Part shown: piece by piece, positions 11,046 to 22,882 of the stretch
Layout of the letters: every line of letters starts with the position of its first letter
How positions within the stretch are numbered: the stretch's first letter is position 1
Source: Mercenaria mercenaria
Taxonomy: Eukaryota > Mollusca > Bivalvia > Venerida > Veneridae
Length of the DNA stretch: 64,000 nucleotides
Reading direction: 5' to 3'
NCBI RefSeq assembly: GCF_021730395.1
Contig: NC_069365.1
Coordinates: 22,790,001 to 22,854,000, forward strand
Notes under the pieces: model-generated
Databases searched by the model: none
Told to the model about the DNA's origin: nothing
What the model saw: only the letters and a program-made list of their open reading frames with translations
Made by a program: the position numbers and the translations under genes

Positions 11046-11256
11046 CAGTTCGTTTACTAGGTCATCCGTGTTTATATGTTTTCAAATCAAAATTTCTCTA
11101 TTTACAGAATGACCTTTCTACACTTTGAATATGTTTCGTTTTAGCTCGAGCTCACGTCCTTCTTATACAAGACACACTAAAAGATTGAGCCCCGAGTTTA
11201 GGTTACAAAACGCAATAATTAATGTTTACAAACATCATGTTTACTAAAACGGACTG
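11046..11256 (+). mobile_element. MITE with CAGTTCGTTT ends and TA target duplication (copy 1)
   Basis: Begins CAGTTCGTTTACTAG and ends in the inverted form (AAACGGACTG), with TA on both sides (11044-11045 and 11257-11258). A second copy of the same 210 bp sequence lies at 42116-42328. No coding capacity. TA duplication and short terminal repeats suggest mobilisation by a Tc1/mariner-like or similar transposase. Confidence 0.85.
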
Positions 11257-11258
11257 TA

Positions 11259-11483
11259 CAAGATAACGAATGCCGGGGCAGTTATAAACAAATAAGTGTC
11301 AATAGATATTACCCGTAAGTATTGACCTGGCACCAACATTTCTATATCATTTTATGAAATATTTCATTTTGTGTCGCTTACAACAGATATTTTAATTGTC
11401 CGTTGAATGAATGAATGTTTGTCCGGTCCTGAAGATTTTAAAGGACATTTTGTAGAAAGGTTTTATGTACTTAAAATTTTAAT
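11259..11483. other. Short unassigned spacer with one shared motif
   Basis: Holds the phrase ccgtaagtattgacctggca (about 11311-11331), also present near 42347-42368 and, inverted, near 59174-59197. Otherwise nothing recognised. Confidence 0.4.
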
Positions 11484-12650
11484 CAGAACAGAACAGAACA
11501 GAACATATTCTTTATTTCCAGTAACTTAAACAATATAATGTCTCACGTTACATAGCATCAGTACAGAGTACATTTATGTGTCACTAAGGACGGTGAACAA
11601 AATCAGATGGTGAAATAAATACATGTGCTTATAGAGGGTGAACTAAAATAGCAACCGTAACATGTGATATTTACTTGAAGTATACAATATATGAATGCAA
11701 AGCAAATGGAACATTGTTGTCGTCAGAGCTATGGGTACAGACAGTACTAGCATTGATATTCACCTAGATAAGTAACCAGTGAAATAATTAAGACAAAACA
11801 AGTGTCTATCATTATCGGTGCTATGCTGATAAAATTGCCGAGTATAATACTGTGTCAGAATACAAATGCAATAGTATATTGAGTGATAATAATTAACGAT
11901 ACTAAAAGGTACTAACATATAAAATAACTAAGAAAGAAAATACAGAAATGCGATAGGCCTTACCGATACGAAAATGTACGGATAACCAGGCGCGTGCGAC
12001 AAACGGAGAACAAGCACGGATACATAATACCTAAACATGCCTTGTAAAAAAAAAACAAGGCATGAAGAGTTACGAAGAGTGTAAATAACTAAAAAGTGCT
12101 AAAATATGCCGCAGTATGACAAAAGAGAAGTACCTTAAGTGGATATATGCAGCACTGGTGCGATTGCATGACAAAGTAACCATAGCTCCGGCTACAGATA
12201 TAAATAAAACTATATACATCAGCAGATCATGATGTTTGTAAACATGAAGGTAATGTCAATAGCATATTATATTAAACTCCTACTGTATAGCTACAGAAAG
12301 ACCTTTTCGTAATATGAAAGCATTATAAATAAATTTACTAAGCTTCAATAAAACTGAACGTTGAATATTATGCATTAATTGAGTAAATTTGTATACACTA
12401 AGTCGACGATAATAATATGGCTTGATATACAATTTCCTAATAGTGTCATATACTGGACATTTAATAATAAAATGGTACTCATCTTCTATATCGCCGCTTA
12501 TTACAATAAACAATATCTTTGGTTATGATCAACCCTGTTAGCGCCATAACGGCCGGATTCGATTCTTAATTGATGCGATGAAAGGCGAAGACGAGAAAAT
12601 GCAATTCTAAGTTTAGGCGATAAGAAATCTAAATAGTTTTCAAATCCAAA
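11484..12650 (-). mobile_element. 5'-truncated LINE tail with (TTCTG)n 3' end
   Basis: On the minus strand, frames between 12650 and 12280 read LRIAFSRLRLSSHQLRIESGRYG, interrupted, then GDIEDEYHFIIKCPVYDTIRKLY, the C-terminal finger region of LINE ORF2. The ORF from 12513 to 12280 remains open to its native stop. The 3' UTR continues to a short tandem tail, (CAGAA)n on the plus strand at 11484-11505, as expected for LINEs that end in microsatellite-like tails rather than poly(A). The cysteine pair of the finger is disrupted by a frameshift near 12515. Insertion is antisense to the VMO-I-like gene, within its intron. Confidence 0.8.
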
Positions 12651-14388
12651 CAAAGGTCACAATGGGGAAACTGGGTAGGAGAAACAACATGCAATGGTAC
12701 TGATGTACTCGTTGGTTTCAGCTTGCAAATAGAAAGAAACGTAAGTTTTTATTGAAGTAGGATGTAGATATGTAGATAGCCTGAATAATAGAAACAACGG
12801 ACGCCTAAAGATCCAAATGCCAAACAACCCGAAGTCTCGTCCCCGGTACGAAGCCAGGCCGCTAGTTTGAAAGTCAATTTTGACCACAGATCACTCCAAA
12901 ACTTTGTTAACTAACGTTGCTCATAAAACTGCAATACATATTATAGATATGAATGTTTGAGCATAGTCTGCAAATCTGCCCTTAGTACAGTAAAATGGTG
13001 TAAAAATACTTCAGAAAATGGGAAAAGCATGAAACTTGGTACATAACTACTTTAGGGCAAAATACTAAAAATGAGCATGAGACCCACTCCGAAAAATCCA
13101 ATATGGCCGAAAAATCCAAGATGGCCGCCATATATGTATAAATTTTCAAAAATACATAATATTATATATAAAATTTCTATTGACACTTACAGTCATCAGT
13201 ATTATAAGCTAAAACCACCTGCCTGAATAAATCCAAACATATTATATTAACAAAAATACCGCCCTTCCAACAAAAATGAAAAAAGTTGCCTCCCTTGGAT
13301 AAAATATGCTATTAAGCAGAAGAAAAGTCATAATGCATTTATATGAATCAAAATTAAGTAAATAATGGTAACTGGCATATCAAGAATGTTTAAAATGGCA
13401 ACAGTCCTGTGCAGAACTTTACAACAATTGTAAATTAATTAATTATAAATACATTCGAACTTCGGTAACTGGAACCCATCAGGACCGACTAAATTTATTC
13501 GAATTATCGGTAGTATGAGTGATCGAAAAATATATTATAAAGGAATTTGTTTGGGACCTGACGATAGATTAATTGAAGAATGGTGTTCGAATTATCAGAG
13601 TTTGAGCAAACGAAGTTTTAGACTGTAATGTGTATTAGTGAATTAATGACATGTGCTTCACTTTGTCATTAGTTTTCGTGACTCAGACTTTGTAAGTGTT
13701 GCTGTATTCATTTCAATTTATTTACACTAAGAGAACTAATGACACTTAATAAAACTATATAATCCATTAATTATGTTAGTGTGATAGACCATGTGAACAT
13801 CCCTGGCCTGTCAGATCATCATGATTTCTTTGGGAAAAAGTCATTGCCGGTTGATCAGCGTAATCAAATTTACATTTGCATGTCCCTGTAATATTCTGTT
13901 TTTGTCAAATTGTAGCACATTGTGCAGTAACAATGGTTTTATAGTTTAATGTCATAAGCATAATGTACAGTCACTAATGCCCTAATCACTCTCAGGCAAA
14001 GACCATGAAGATCATACTGCTTCCTGAAAATTTTGATGCGGTGGGGACGGGGATCGAACTCAAAAAATGTGCAGTTCTAAAGTTCATACTGCGCGCTTTT
14101 ATCATCCTTGCCAGGTTCTCACGGCGTCTAACACGTTCACACTAATTTTCTTACCACGCGCTTCTTCACGTCCAGTGTGTTCTTACTACATTCTTAGTAC
14201 AATCAGTCAGATTGCACCTCTCGCTTACCATACTTTAACCATATGCTTATCACCTTTTCACTGTATTCGTCGGCTACTTATAAATACTACGCCATGCGCC
14301 TCTTTTTTTTCCATTCCTTCTGCAAGCTATATTGACATAATTGTGTCCGCATCTACACTCAACAACCATAAATTACAATAAACGACGA

Positions 14389-14412
14389 CCCCCCACCCCA
14401 CCCCAACGCCCC
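14389..14412 (-). other. G-quadruplex-capable run
   Basis: The minus strand has four G runs of at least four, separated by 4, 1 and 1 bases. This satisfies the canonical intramolecular quadruplex pattern and stands out in AT-rich surroundings. It lies within the 4.1 kb element. Confidence 0.7.
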
Positions 14413-15396
14413 AATGAAGAAAAAAGAGCAGTCTTATAGAGAGACTGCGGTGGACTAAGCAAAAGCAGTGTGAAGGATATACGGAGGTCCAAAAGTCCAC
14501 TCCAAGCTGCCAGTGCTGCTGAGTCCAGGATTATGTGGCAATTCCTGATGATGTTCGATACCCATTGCTGATTGAAAACGAAGTGATTGGGAATTGGATC
14601 CAGTATTCATACTTAATTTTCAGAATCTGAACCAATCATGGAGAGAACCTGCTGCAAACGTGACACAGACGTGTTAAGAACCGAAAAAACGTATTAATAA
14701 CCTTATGCGGTATACTACAATGTGGCATGCACGTAGCATGGTCATAGCACACAAGCGTAGATAAGTTGTAGGAAGAACTCCATTGACGTAGCAAGAACGC
14801 AATGATAACCCAATGACAGCGCAGTGAGCACGCCATGCAACCTTTCCCGTCAGCACCACGCTTGTACTATGTCCTACTAGGTTTTAGTTAATCATTACTA
14901 CGTCCTTCCTGCTTCCTGATTAGACCGCGTTCTCACTATATTTGTTTTGAACATGTCCAAAATTCGACCGCGTTCTCTACACTCATGGAGACCATAATTA
15001 TTAATTATCATGTTCTTATCAGAGTCTACTGTATTTCTTCTACATTGTACAAGTTCTTACTGTGTCCTGCTAGTTTTTACAACGTAGTGGGAACGTGGCT
15101 GAGTGTAACGGGGGTATAAATTAAGAGCAGAATCTATCATTTCTACAAGAAAAATGTGCTGTAATATCTATTTCTGGACATTTTACTGAAATTAAAATTA
15201 AATTAAATGTGAGTACTTGAGGATTTTTCTAATGAGCACAGGTACATTCGAAACACAATTTTGACACCAATTTAAATTACTAGTTTTAAGACGACAAATA
15301 TTATCTATTTACCATTTGTACTTGTCAAACAAAACTAACCAGTACAGCTTGCGCTTACCGGTGAATCAAGCTTTTAAATGCATTTTCTACATCTTC

Positions 15397-15744
15397 CTAC
15401 AAGCAAACTGTTCGTATTATATTTCTGGGGTATAAATGGAGGCTTTCGATACTCTTCTTTACAGCAAACATGTCAAGTAGCTTGATCAACCATCTGTTCA
15501 CATATAGATTTGGGCTATGATGTGCATTCCTGCAATCATCTGCTACACCTCTTGAACATACTAAAAAAGGTTGCCCATTAGGTCGGGCACATATGGGTGT
15601 CGGGTGTTCTATCACTTTCCTAAAATTCCTAGTCAAGATAAATAAGGCTGACCAGAGAGATCTTTGATATATTGGAACCTTTCCAATAAGTTTTGTCTCA
15701 AGTACCCGAGTCTCGTACCAATAGCTCCTCAAGTGCATTTGCAA
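15397..15744 (-). other. Orphan 115-codon open frame inside the 4.1 kb element
   Basis: The product contains RKVIEHPTPICARPNGQPF and CRNAHHSPNLYVNRW, which look protein-like rather than random. No family recognised and no catalytic motif visible. It could be a relic of the element's own protein. Low confidence that it is expressed. Confidence 0.25.
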
Positions 15745-17357
15745 CCTCGATACAGTCTGTCGAGGAAGACGTAATTTGTCAAACGTGCTGAAATGCTCTG
15801 CACTGCCTTATGCAAGTTAACTAGAGTTGTCGACAATCTCGTGCTTGTGTGTACTGACAAGAGTATCTGACATGTACCTTATTTCAGATTTCAGCTCACT
15901 GTTCAGAGTAATATATTTCACAGAATAGTTACTAAGTGTTGTCCATGAAAGCAACTTTTATATTTTCAGCCTTACTCTTCTTTGTTACACAGTTAGCAAT
16001 TTATTACGCAGACATTGTGACTGCGGGTGGATAATAAGGAACATTGTTTCATTTGATCCTACTAGTCCGTCACTATAATCTATTCTTGCATTTCGAAGTC
16101 CCAAACTGAAAGGGGTAGTTGTCGTACTTGGTGTCAAAGAAACTACAATTTTATACTTACCATCTATAAACAAGGTTTCATAAAGAAATCTTTAGAATTT
16201 GCAATTTTGAAGTTATTGAAGAATCTGTCATTTGCAAATGATGGACAGACATACAGACGGACAAAATGATGTACAAGAGGAGAAAAAAAGATAACAAGCA
16301 TGTTCTCAATTTGTCCCTCTGTCTATGTAAAATTTCTCAAGAAACAATCTCTTCTTGTTTTGAAGAAATGCAGGATGACACTTTGTGTCATATTCGTGCA
16401 CTATTTGTTGCCATAGCAACAACATTTGTTGCCATAGGAACAAATTTAAATGACATTGGCATTCTCTGCATTGCCATCTATCCATTTAACATGTATCATG
16501 AAAAATTCTGCTGTAGTTTCAAAGTTATTGCAGTATCCCACTCTGCATGGCTGACGTATTGACAGCATACAGGGGCAACCCATAAGCCCCATCTGGCTAA
16601 ATACTGGTAAGGGAATAACAACAATGTTTCAATATGCTGCTGTGGAGGGAATTCAAGTGAAATAATATAAATTACATATATTAAAACAAAATATTCTTTA
16701 AAATATGAAAACTACACAATGATAATATTGAACTAAGTTTTAAATGTTAGATTTTTGCCGTTACCATGGAAACAGAAAGAAACTAACATCATTTGAATTG
16801 TTATTTTTGTATTTGATGCAAATTTAGGATTTATTTTATTATATACATTTATATTTAGTGCATTTTGGGGGTGAATGTAAACATAATGACCTTTCATTAG
16901 AATCTTCTAAGGTAAATATTGAGTTTTGGCGGCCATTTTGGAAAATGGCCACCATATCGGCCATCTTGACAGATATCAAATGGGTCCCATGAAAAAAATG
17001 ATTTTAATGCTTTAATAAATAGCTGTGCCAATTTTGGTGCTTTTCCCATTTTCTGAAGTATTTTGGCATTTTCTGTTACGAATTGATCGCACTACCTGGT
17101 AATGTTGATTATTTAACATTTTGAATAAATTTGCCAGTCTAGAAAGCCCGCCATTATTTTATCACGTCCAAGATCCGATTTTTGCGGACCATTCTGTTGT
17201 CTTTCTATCTAATATTTCATTGCACATATAATGATTACATATGGAATACAAAAACAGAATAATTCTATGTTAATAAATTACACTGCTGTTCATTTATAAA
17301 CAAGGATAATAGATATATAAAATGACGAAAATATAATTGTTTTCCTTTATATTTTAG

Positions 17358-17612
17358 AAGAAAAATGACGACGACTCGACAGCAAACTTTGTCAAATTTC
17401 AATGTGCTCAATTTAGGTCCTTAAATTTATCTACGTATGAAATTGCTGCAGCTCCAGGAAAAGGGATATGGGGTACATGGACCGACAGCGAAATATGTCC
17501 GCCTGATTCTTGCATTTGTGGTATGAGAACAAAAGTAGAGCTCCCTAAAGGCAATGGAAAAGATGATGACGACAGCGCCCTTAATGACGTCGTATTCTAC
17601 TGCTGCTATTGA
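17358..17612 (+). CDS. VMO-I-like gene, terminal exon
   Basis: The exon opens after TTATATTTTAG and reads KKNDDDSTANFVKFQC, then GKGIWGTWTDSEICP, CICGMRTKVELP and DDDDSALNDVVFYCC before TGA at 17610-17612. These are the hallmarks of the third repeat of the vitelline membrane outer layer I family: a WG.W motif, a C..G....KVE core and the DD(T/S)ALN.V.F.CC closing strand, plus the end of the preceding repeat (DD(S)TANFVKF.C). The family forms a secreted beta-prism with three Greek-key repeats, about 160-180 residues. Only about 84 residues are present here, so the first half must be encoded by upstream exons that I could not find in 9931-17357. An attaaa polyadenylation-like signal lies at 17635-17640. 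The exon itself shows no damage. Confidence 0.88.
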   Translation, partial: KKNDDDSTANFVKFQCAQFRSLNLSTYEIAAAPGKGIWGTWTDSEICPPDSCICGMRTKVELPKGNGKDDDDSALNDVVFYCCY

Positions 17613-18240
17613 TATGCTAAATTATTATAGACAGATTAAATGTTTATTTGCATCTATATAATGTGTTTCTTATTATTCCAAAAAGTTAGTTCTTTGTATC
17701 TTTTTTATTTTGGTTAAACATTATTACGTTCTTTAAAGATCACACATGAGACATGTGTTTAAACGTTTTTACAATATCTCATTTACCTTTAATTGCCTTT
17801 AACATCATCAAGATAAAGTGTTTGTCTTGTGTATTCTCTCTTAAGAGAATGACTAACAAGAAATTTAACTGGACATATAATAAAGGATGTGTTACATTAA
17901 GTTTTTATTTCTTAACTGAAGATATTAACTTCTATAATCGTATACTAGTATATCAATACAAAGCACACTAAGAGCTTAAAGTAGTTGTATTAATCTAAAC
18001 ACAATGTCACTGGGATAGTACTGCCTTCCTTCATAATTCATTTTTTTTCTGAAAAAATTGTGGCCATTCTAGTGCTAGGATATTTGATTATTTACATTAG
18101 TTCACGTAAAATGTTAAGATAAAAAGGGGTTACTTCTTTGACGCATCAGACACCTCCTGGCAAACATTTAATTTAACAAAATAATATACGTTTTGTGTTT
18201 TTAAGCTACTCGTTTGTTAAAATTTCAACTTGTGTTATAG
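17613..18240. other. 3' flank of VMO-I-like gene, nothing else seen
   Basis: AT-rich; one 72-codon frame (17753-17971) without family features. No repeat recognised. Confidence 0.4.
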
Positions 18241-18567
18241 AACTGGTGTCATGTTCAGAAATATAAACTGTATCGACCTCAAATTTCGAATGAAAGTCTA
18301 AACGTAAAGGTAGAGGGAAACAACATGTCACACGATTTTGATGCGATCTCAATTGTTAAGGTACTACAGAATAACAATCTGGATATATACACATACATAG
18401 CATTGGATAGAAACTTTGGGTGGTATGCGAACGTTTGTAGAATTGAGTTAAGTGTACCTCTAAACATACACCCTCGTTCCGGAACAATTGTTGCCAAGTT
18501 TCCTTTACAGCCCCAAAGTACATATTCAAAATCACATGTCATGTGTAACTTAGGTGCATTACGTTAA
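18241..18567 (+). CDS. Possible exon of an unknown protein
   Basis: A 109-codon frame follows a plausible acceptor (TTGTGTTATAG at 18240) and ends at TAA. It reads NWCHVQKYKLYRPQIS near the start and IHPRSGTIVAKFPLQPQ near the end, with amino acid make-up of an ordinary soluble protein. I do not recognise it. The opposite strand is also open over most of this interval (18279-18542), which weakens the case. No partner exon was found. It could be a terminal exon, a fragment of an element, or chance. Confidence 0.25.
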   Translation, partial: NWCHVQKYKLYRPQISNESLNVKVEGNNMSHDFDAISIVKVLQNNNLDIYTYIALDRNFGWYANVCRIELSVPLNIHPRSGTIVAKFPLQPQSTYSKSHVMCNLGALR

Positions 18568-19015
18568 CGACTGTTACAGTCCCTCTTACGTCTAAGTATA
18601 ACATTACAAAAGAAAATGTTTATTTAAATATTTCTTTCATGCAAAAATCCTGCTGACAATAAACGCTTATTCATCAAAATGGCTAATATGGCTAATAATT
18701 ACAGATTCTACTTGTTACGACTATTTTTTTGAGATTTTGCTATTCTATACAACTCTCGTACAGGATGAACGGGCCTTTTACAAGCAAACAAAAAGTAAGA
18801 AAGACTAGAATATGTAAAATTCTGATGATCAGTTCTGCTGATTGAAATACTTAGTAGTAGCAGAAAACAGCCGTAGATGAAACGGAGAGACACTAAGTTA
18901 CAGTATACATGCTAGAATACAGTTGTTGCTATCACTTTACTATTACCGCTTTTGTCTCCACGTAATAAAATATATACATCCGATTGATAATTCAGTCAGT
19001 AAATAAATAGAGGAT
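18568..19015. other. Unassigned
   Basis: No coding or repeat feature that I can support. Confidence 0.4.
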
Positions 19016-19472
19016 ATTTGTTTGTTTCAGTGAAATATCAATTTTATTTCACAAGTGAGCATCAAAAACTGATATTTTCACGAGTGGCGTAGCCACGAGT
19101 GAAAATGACTTTTTTTTGGTGCTCACGAGTTAAATAAAATTGATATTTCACTGACACAAACAAATTTTCTTTTTATTTTATGTGTAAAACTTTTCTTTTG
19201 TCGCGTAATTGATAAAATGTCGAAAATTGCGGGAAAGATCAACAGAAAGCATAGCGCAAATGACGTCATTTCAACGACGTCATCGTCATTATGGTCCCCG
19301 GTATTCATAACGCTCGGTATACAATTTAATTTAATCGCGACGGAGGACCGGAACTAGTTCGGCAAAAACAGTGAAAAATACAAATGATAATCTACTGTTT
19401 CAAAACTGTGGATTATCACTTTTATTTCACTGAGAAAACTCTATAATTCACTGGAAAACATAAAATAAGAAC
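19016..19472. mobile_element. Foldback element: 150 bp palindrome plus ~300 bp body
   Basis: Between 19016 and 19166 two arms run inward to a short GTA loop near 19088. The left arm has tttgtttgtttcagtgaaat and later cacgagtggc; the right arm has gccacgagtg and later caaacaaatt. Beyond it a second inverted pair (ttattttatgt near 19174 and acataaaataa near 19457) encloses about 290 bp including two copies of a gacgtcat motif. This looks like a nested or composite nonautonomous DNA element. Confidence 0.7.
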
Positions 19473-20032
19473 AAATAAGAACAAAATATATAAGTTAAAT
19501 GTCGGTAACACATAAAAACATTGGAAAACACGCTTCCGCAAAAAAAGAAGTAAGTTCTCCTCCTTTGAGTATGTGTTTGTTCATATATCAAGAATAGGAG
19601 TAAGTAAGTCGTTAGTAGACATTAAAGGCACTGGCCTCCAGATTTTGGCTAAAATGATTGTTCTTTAAGATTGAAGTTTAGTCATATTTTGAACACTAGA
19701 ACATGTGTTTTTGGTTCTAAACTATCATAAAAATGCAAATCAAGAAACAAACCGTGGATGAATACTTACTTCATGGTCGTTAAATACAAAGTTTTAAACT
19801 ACAACAGTTTACCTCCAGTACGCACGCTTTTCAATTTTTAATGAAAATGAAAAAAATAGTGAAGATAACCAATTCTTATGTGTTTCCATAACTTATGTTG
19901 TAAATTTAGCAGTCTTATTATTAATTGATTCTACTGATGAGAAACTTTGGCCTCTGCTACTTGAGTTGTCATTCACCAGTTACCCTCATAAATTGCTTGG
20001 GACTGGAGTGTGTATCATTTTGTATTAATAAT
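19473..20032. other. Unassigned
   Basis: No feature recognised. Confidence 0.4.
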
Positions 20033-20182
20033 ATCTGTCATGTGTTTACGAATCGGATAGAAATATCCGTCCCGAGGGCACCTGCGCATTGGGCGGTAAT
20101 GAGGCTTTCCGAATTACCGCCCATGCGCAGGTGGCCGAGGGACGGATATTTCCATCCGATTCGTACACACATGACTGATATT
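20033..20182. repeat. Long near-perfect palindrome (arms ~65 bp)
   Basis: The left arm (20035-20100) and right arm (20112-20180) match over nearly their whole length: tgtcatgtg...acgaatcgga...ggacggat...tgcgca, then the mirror image after a loop around gaggctttccga. The GC-rich stems contain cacctgcgcat and accgcccatgcgcag. A hairpin this size marks a foldback/MITE element; it continues with the body described next. Confidence 0.9.
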
Positions 20183-20296
20183 TTTTCTTGCATATCGTAT
20201 ACAGGTTAGCATTTTATTCTGGCAGATTATTTTTCTTGCATACCGTATTTTACAAATAACAGATAGAAATACTTTCTTTGTAGCACTCTTTCTTAT

Positions 20297-20530
20297 AGTA
20301 GAGCGCGGGAAATTAACGTCCGTAAGCAGAAGTGACGTCATGATGTTTTGCGTTACGCACAATAACAAACTTCCACTTTAGTTTTATCGTTTGTAGCGTA
20401 ACGTTATGTTCTTACGGTAAACTAACGTATTTTGAATCGAGAAATATACTATAAGGAATGGAGAGAAACTATCAAGGTACCTGCTTTTTTCGTGTTTTTA
20501 CACAAACAATATTTAATCAGTGCATGAACA
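20297..20530 (+). repeat. Element body shared with the 35.7-37.2 kb hairpin array
   Basis: From cgcgggaaattaacgtccgt through gaagtgacgtcatga, the gttttatcgtttgtagcgta-like segment, atactataaggaa and aaggtacctg to about cagtgcatgaa, this segment matches each unit of the intronic array at 35.94-36.19, 36.50-36.74 and 37.03-37.14 kb. The hairpin beside it (20033-20182) differs from the hairpins of that array, so the family pairs one body with different hairpin modules. TGACGTCA is a perfect CRE-type palindrome. Confidence 0.8.
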
Positions 20531-21298
20531 ACTAGTTGTTATTAAGAGCACGAGAGTCATCTGGCATGGGGGTGCCAGATGGGTTTTGCCGGCATGGGTA
20601 AAATCACCGGAAACGCCAGTCCGGTGTGCAAGAACATTTTATCTTGGTACGTTGTCATCATGTACCGTTGTAAACATGTCTGGTTTGTTAAGAGTTAGAG
20701 GTGGCTCTGTATTTGGGATGGTACCATCAGTCAACGGTTATCCTCATAAATATTAGGGGTAATCTTTGTCTTCCATTACTATGATACACTCCAAATATGG
20801 GAGGGTACATACTTTTGTATATAAACCTAGGTCAGAACTTGAGAGATAAATTTTTACTTTTGGCCCGGGCTTTGAAAATACAGATCATTGGATTTAGAAA
20901 TAAGAAATGTAATATTTTACAATTATAATAAAATAAGTGACTTTAGACCAGAGGAATGAGAGAATTATAATTTTGATGACTATATTTCCATCTCTTAGAC
21001 TATATATCCTTCTCATAATAAACTAACATAGAAAACTGGAATTGAAGTGTTATTTTATCAATGGTGTAGAAACCCTCACCCCAGAACCTACGTTTTTCAA
21101 CACTTATAATCTGTCAGTACCTTAGTTTCAAAGACTTCTAAAGAAATAAAACATGTAATTTGTTTTGCCATATCTATCTAATAAGTAAGGTAAGTCATAC
21201 GTAGGACCTGGTAGGTTTACATTGAAGATATTAAGTCGAACATAGGAGTTAGTTAGTCGTATGTATAGGACCTGCTAGGTCTTACGCTGGAGTTAGTC

Positions 21299-21300
<2 letters not shown>
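20531..21300. other. Unassigned, with two small hairpins
   Basis: catctggcat/gtgccagatg (20559-20581) and caccgga/tccggtg (20606-20627) are small perfect hairpins. An imperfect repeat of cgtaggacctggtaggt-like text occurs at 21200-21290. No gene. Confidence 0.5.

Positions 21301-21356
<56 letters not shown>
21301..21356. repeat. Compound microsatellite (TC)n(TG)n
   Basis: About 29 bases of TC followed directly by about 27 bases of TG. Confidence 0.97.
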
Positions 21357-22473
21357 ATCGCGCTCTGTGTTTCCACTAGTAGAGAATGAATAAAGTCCTG
21401 TATTGATGCCCTTGTATGTAAAGTGCCTTTGAACGTTTTACGTAATAAATCATATTAAATATATATAGTAAGTCGTACGTAGATCTTACCATAGATCTCT
21501 TTTCTCTTTCCGCTGACATCAAGAAACTTCCATACTAAAAAATGTATTTTTATATTTCCCAAAACTTTTGTGTATTCTTGTTTAAGTTTCTGATGAATGG
21601 TGGTATAGTAATGCAATATGTTCCATTTTGTTTCCTAAAGTTTGAATTGTTGATATTTACAAGCAACGAAAATGCTTCTTTTATGACTGTCCGCTTTATT
21701 ATATAATAAAGGATCGGGTTTTTTCTTCTTTCTATTGGCATACGGGGGTCCATCGTGTATGAACTTTTCAGGAAGACAACGAGAAAGTGTGTAAATACTA
21801 ACATTCATGCTATATACACACATTGTATGAAAGAAGGCTGGAATAATCTTGAACAATTCAAGTTACATACACAATTTATTATGAAATAAAAACATAAACA
21901 TGAGAAGGAAAAGGAGGCAGATCAGCCGTTTTGCCCAAATTTTCTTAAAACTGAAAATCCTTAAATGGAGAAAATTCCAAGTTTTCTTTCGTGAAGACGT
22001 ATTGCTTTGTCTAAATTATTGCAATATTTTACAATTTATACATTACTGAAGACGATATTTTCACGTAAAAGAAAACATTTTCAACATTACAGGTATGGGA
22101 AATATTAAGTTTGTAACCAATTTTGTAAAAAGTTTTAATATGGCACAAACAAAAATGGCCATAAATTCGGTGGAAAAAGCTGAACCTATGTTCAAAATAT
22201 TTTTGTGGTCCTTGACGATGCTCACTATTACAAACATTCTTATGTAACATAAATATCGCAACATATGTCCAAATATCTGTAATTTCAGCAATATTCAGTG
22301 ACATGTGTTGATAAAAATAGTAACTCAGTTTAAAAAAAAACAATTTCATTAAAGAAAGTAAACATACAGAAAGCAAACTATGCATAATTTTGTCAATAAT
22401 AAACAACTTATACATTTTCAAAATGGTGTAGGCCATATGAGGCTTAGGTGAATCGTGTCCTCAGAGACATGCA
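21357..22473. other. Unassigned
   Basis: Near 21418-21455 the phrase gtaaagtgcctttgaacg followed by AT-rich sequence resembles the tail style of the repeat at 37250-37345. The rest holds only short frames without family features. Confidence 0.35.
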
Positions 22474-22495
22474 AACACACACACACACGCACGCA

Positions 22496-22540
<45 letters not shown>
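22474..22540. repeat. (AC)n / (ACGC)n microsatellite
   Basis: AC repeat with a central block of seven to eight ACGC tetramers. It gives rise to spurious His/Thr-rich open frames. Confidence 0.97.
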
Positions 22541-22769
22541 TATGGCATGATACCATATCTTATCTTATCATATCTTGTCTTGATTAATGTATACAAATAT
22601 AGAGATAAAAATAAAGAAGATAGCCCTACAAAAACATTTAGCTGTATAACACAAGTGTCATGAGATATGTAAACGAAACGACTGAAACGGAGGATATCCC
22701 GCCAAAATGTGTATCAATCACTTCGTCGTCCAAGTCGTCAGAAACTCCATTATATTTTCCAGTTTCGCA

Positions 22770-22882
22770 TTACGGATAATGCTTAGGCACTTGTGGGAGG
22801 TCGGTTCCATTGCCCGTTTGAAAAGGTAAACCCATGCCAATACCAACATGAAATTCTATATGGCAGTGGAAGAACCAAAATC
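22770..22882 (-). CDS. Multicopper oxidase (laccase-like), T1 copper-site exon
   Basis: After the acceptor TTTGTTTGTAG the minus strand reads G|FWFFHCHIEFHVGIGMGL and then PFQTGNGTDLPQVP. HCHIEFH.....M is the multicopper oxidase signature: His-Cys-His bridges the type 1 and type 3 coppers, and the Met five residues after the last His is the axial type 1 ligand. Entry phase 1 fits the donor of the exon at 24434-24581 exactly (NNPG|FW). A TAA stop at 22770-22772 follows HYP, and the same frame would continue CETGKYNGVSDDLDDE, which looks like protein. The stop may therefore be a nonsense mutation rather than the natural end. Laccase-like oxidases act outside the cell on phenols or metal ions. 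Confidence 0.92.

Larger units (their letters stand above)
12988..17075. mobile_element. 4.1 kb element with long imperfect inverted ends, no intact transposase
   Basis: The left end (about 12988-13160) and right end (about 16920-17075) are inverted copies of each other. Both carry aatacttcagaaaatgggaa and, further in, phrases of the type atggccgccat and a gacccat block, over roughly 150 bp with many differences. Nothing between them encodes a recognisable transposase, though a 115-codon frame on the minus strand (15397-15744) and several shorter frames remain. Likely a decayed DNA transposon of unknown superfamily, inserted in the intron of the VMO-I-like gene. I could not identify a target duplication. 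Confidence 0.6.

Noticed and set aside
19925-20209. 94-codon frame and its minus-strand shadow at 20114-20368
   Set aside because: They cross a long palindrome, so the mirrored arms create matching frames on both strands; no family features.
22448-22663. Open frame rich in His-Thr and Ala-Arg-Thr-His repeats
   Set aside because: It is the translation of the (AC)n/(ACGC)n microsatellite with no support as a gene.
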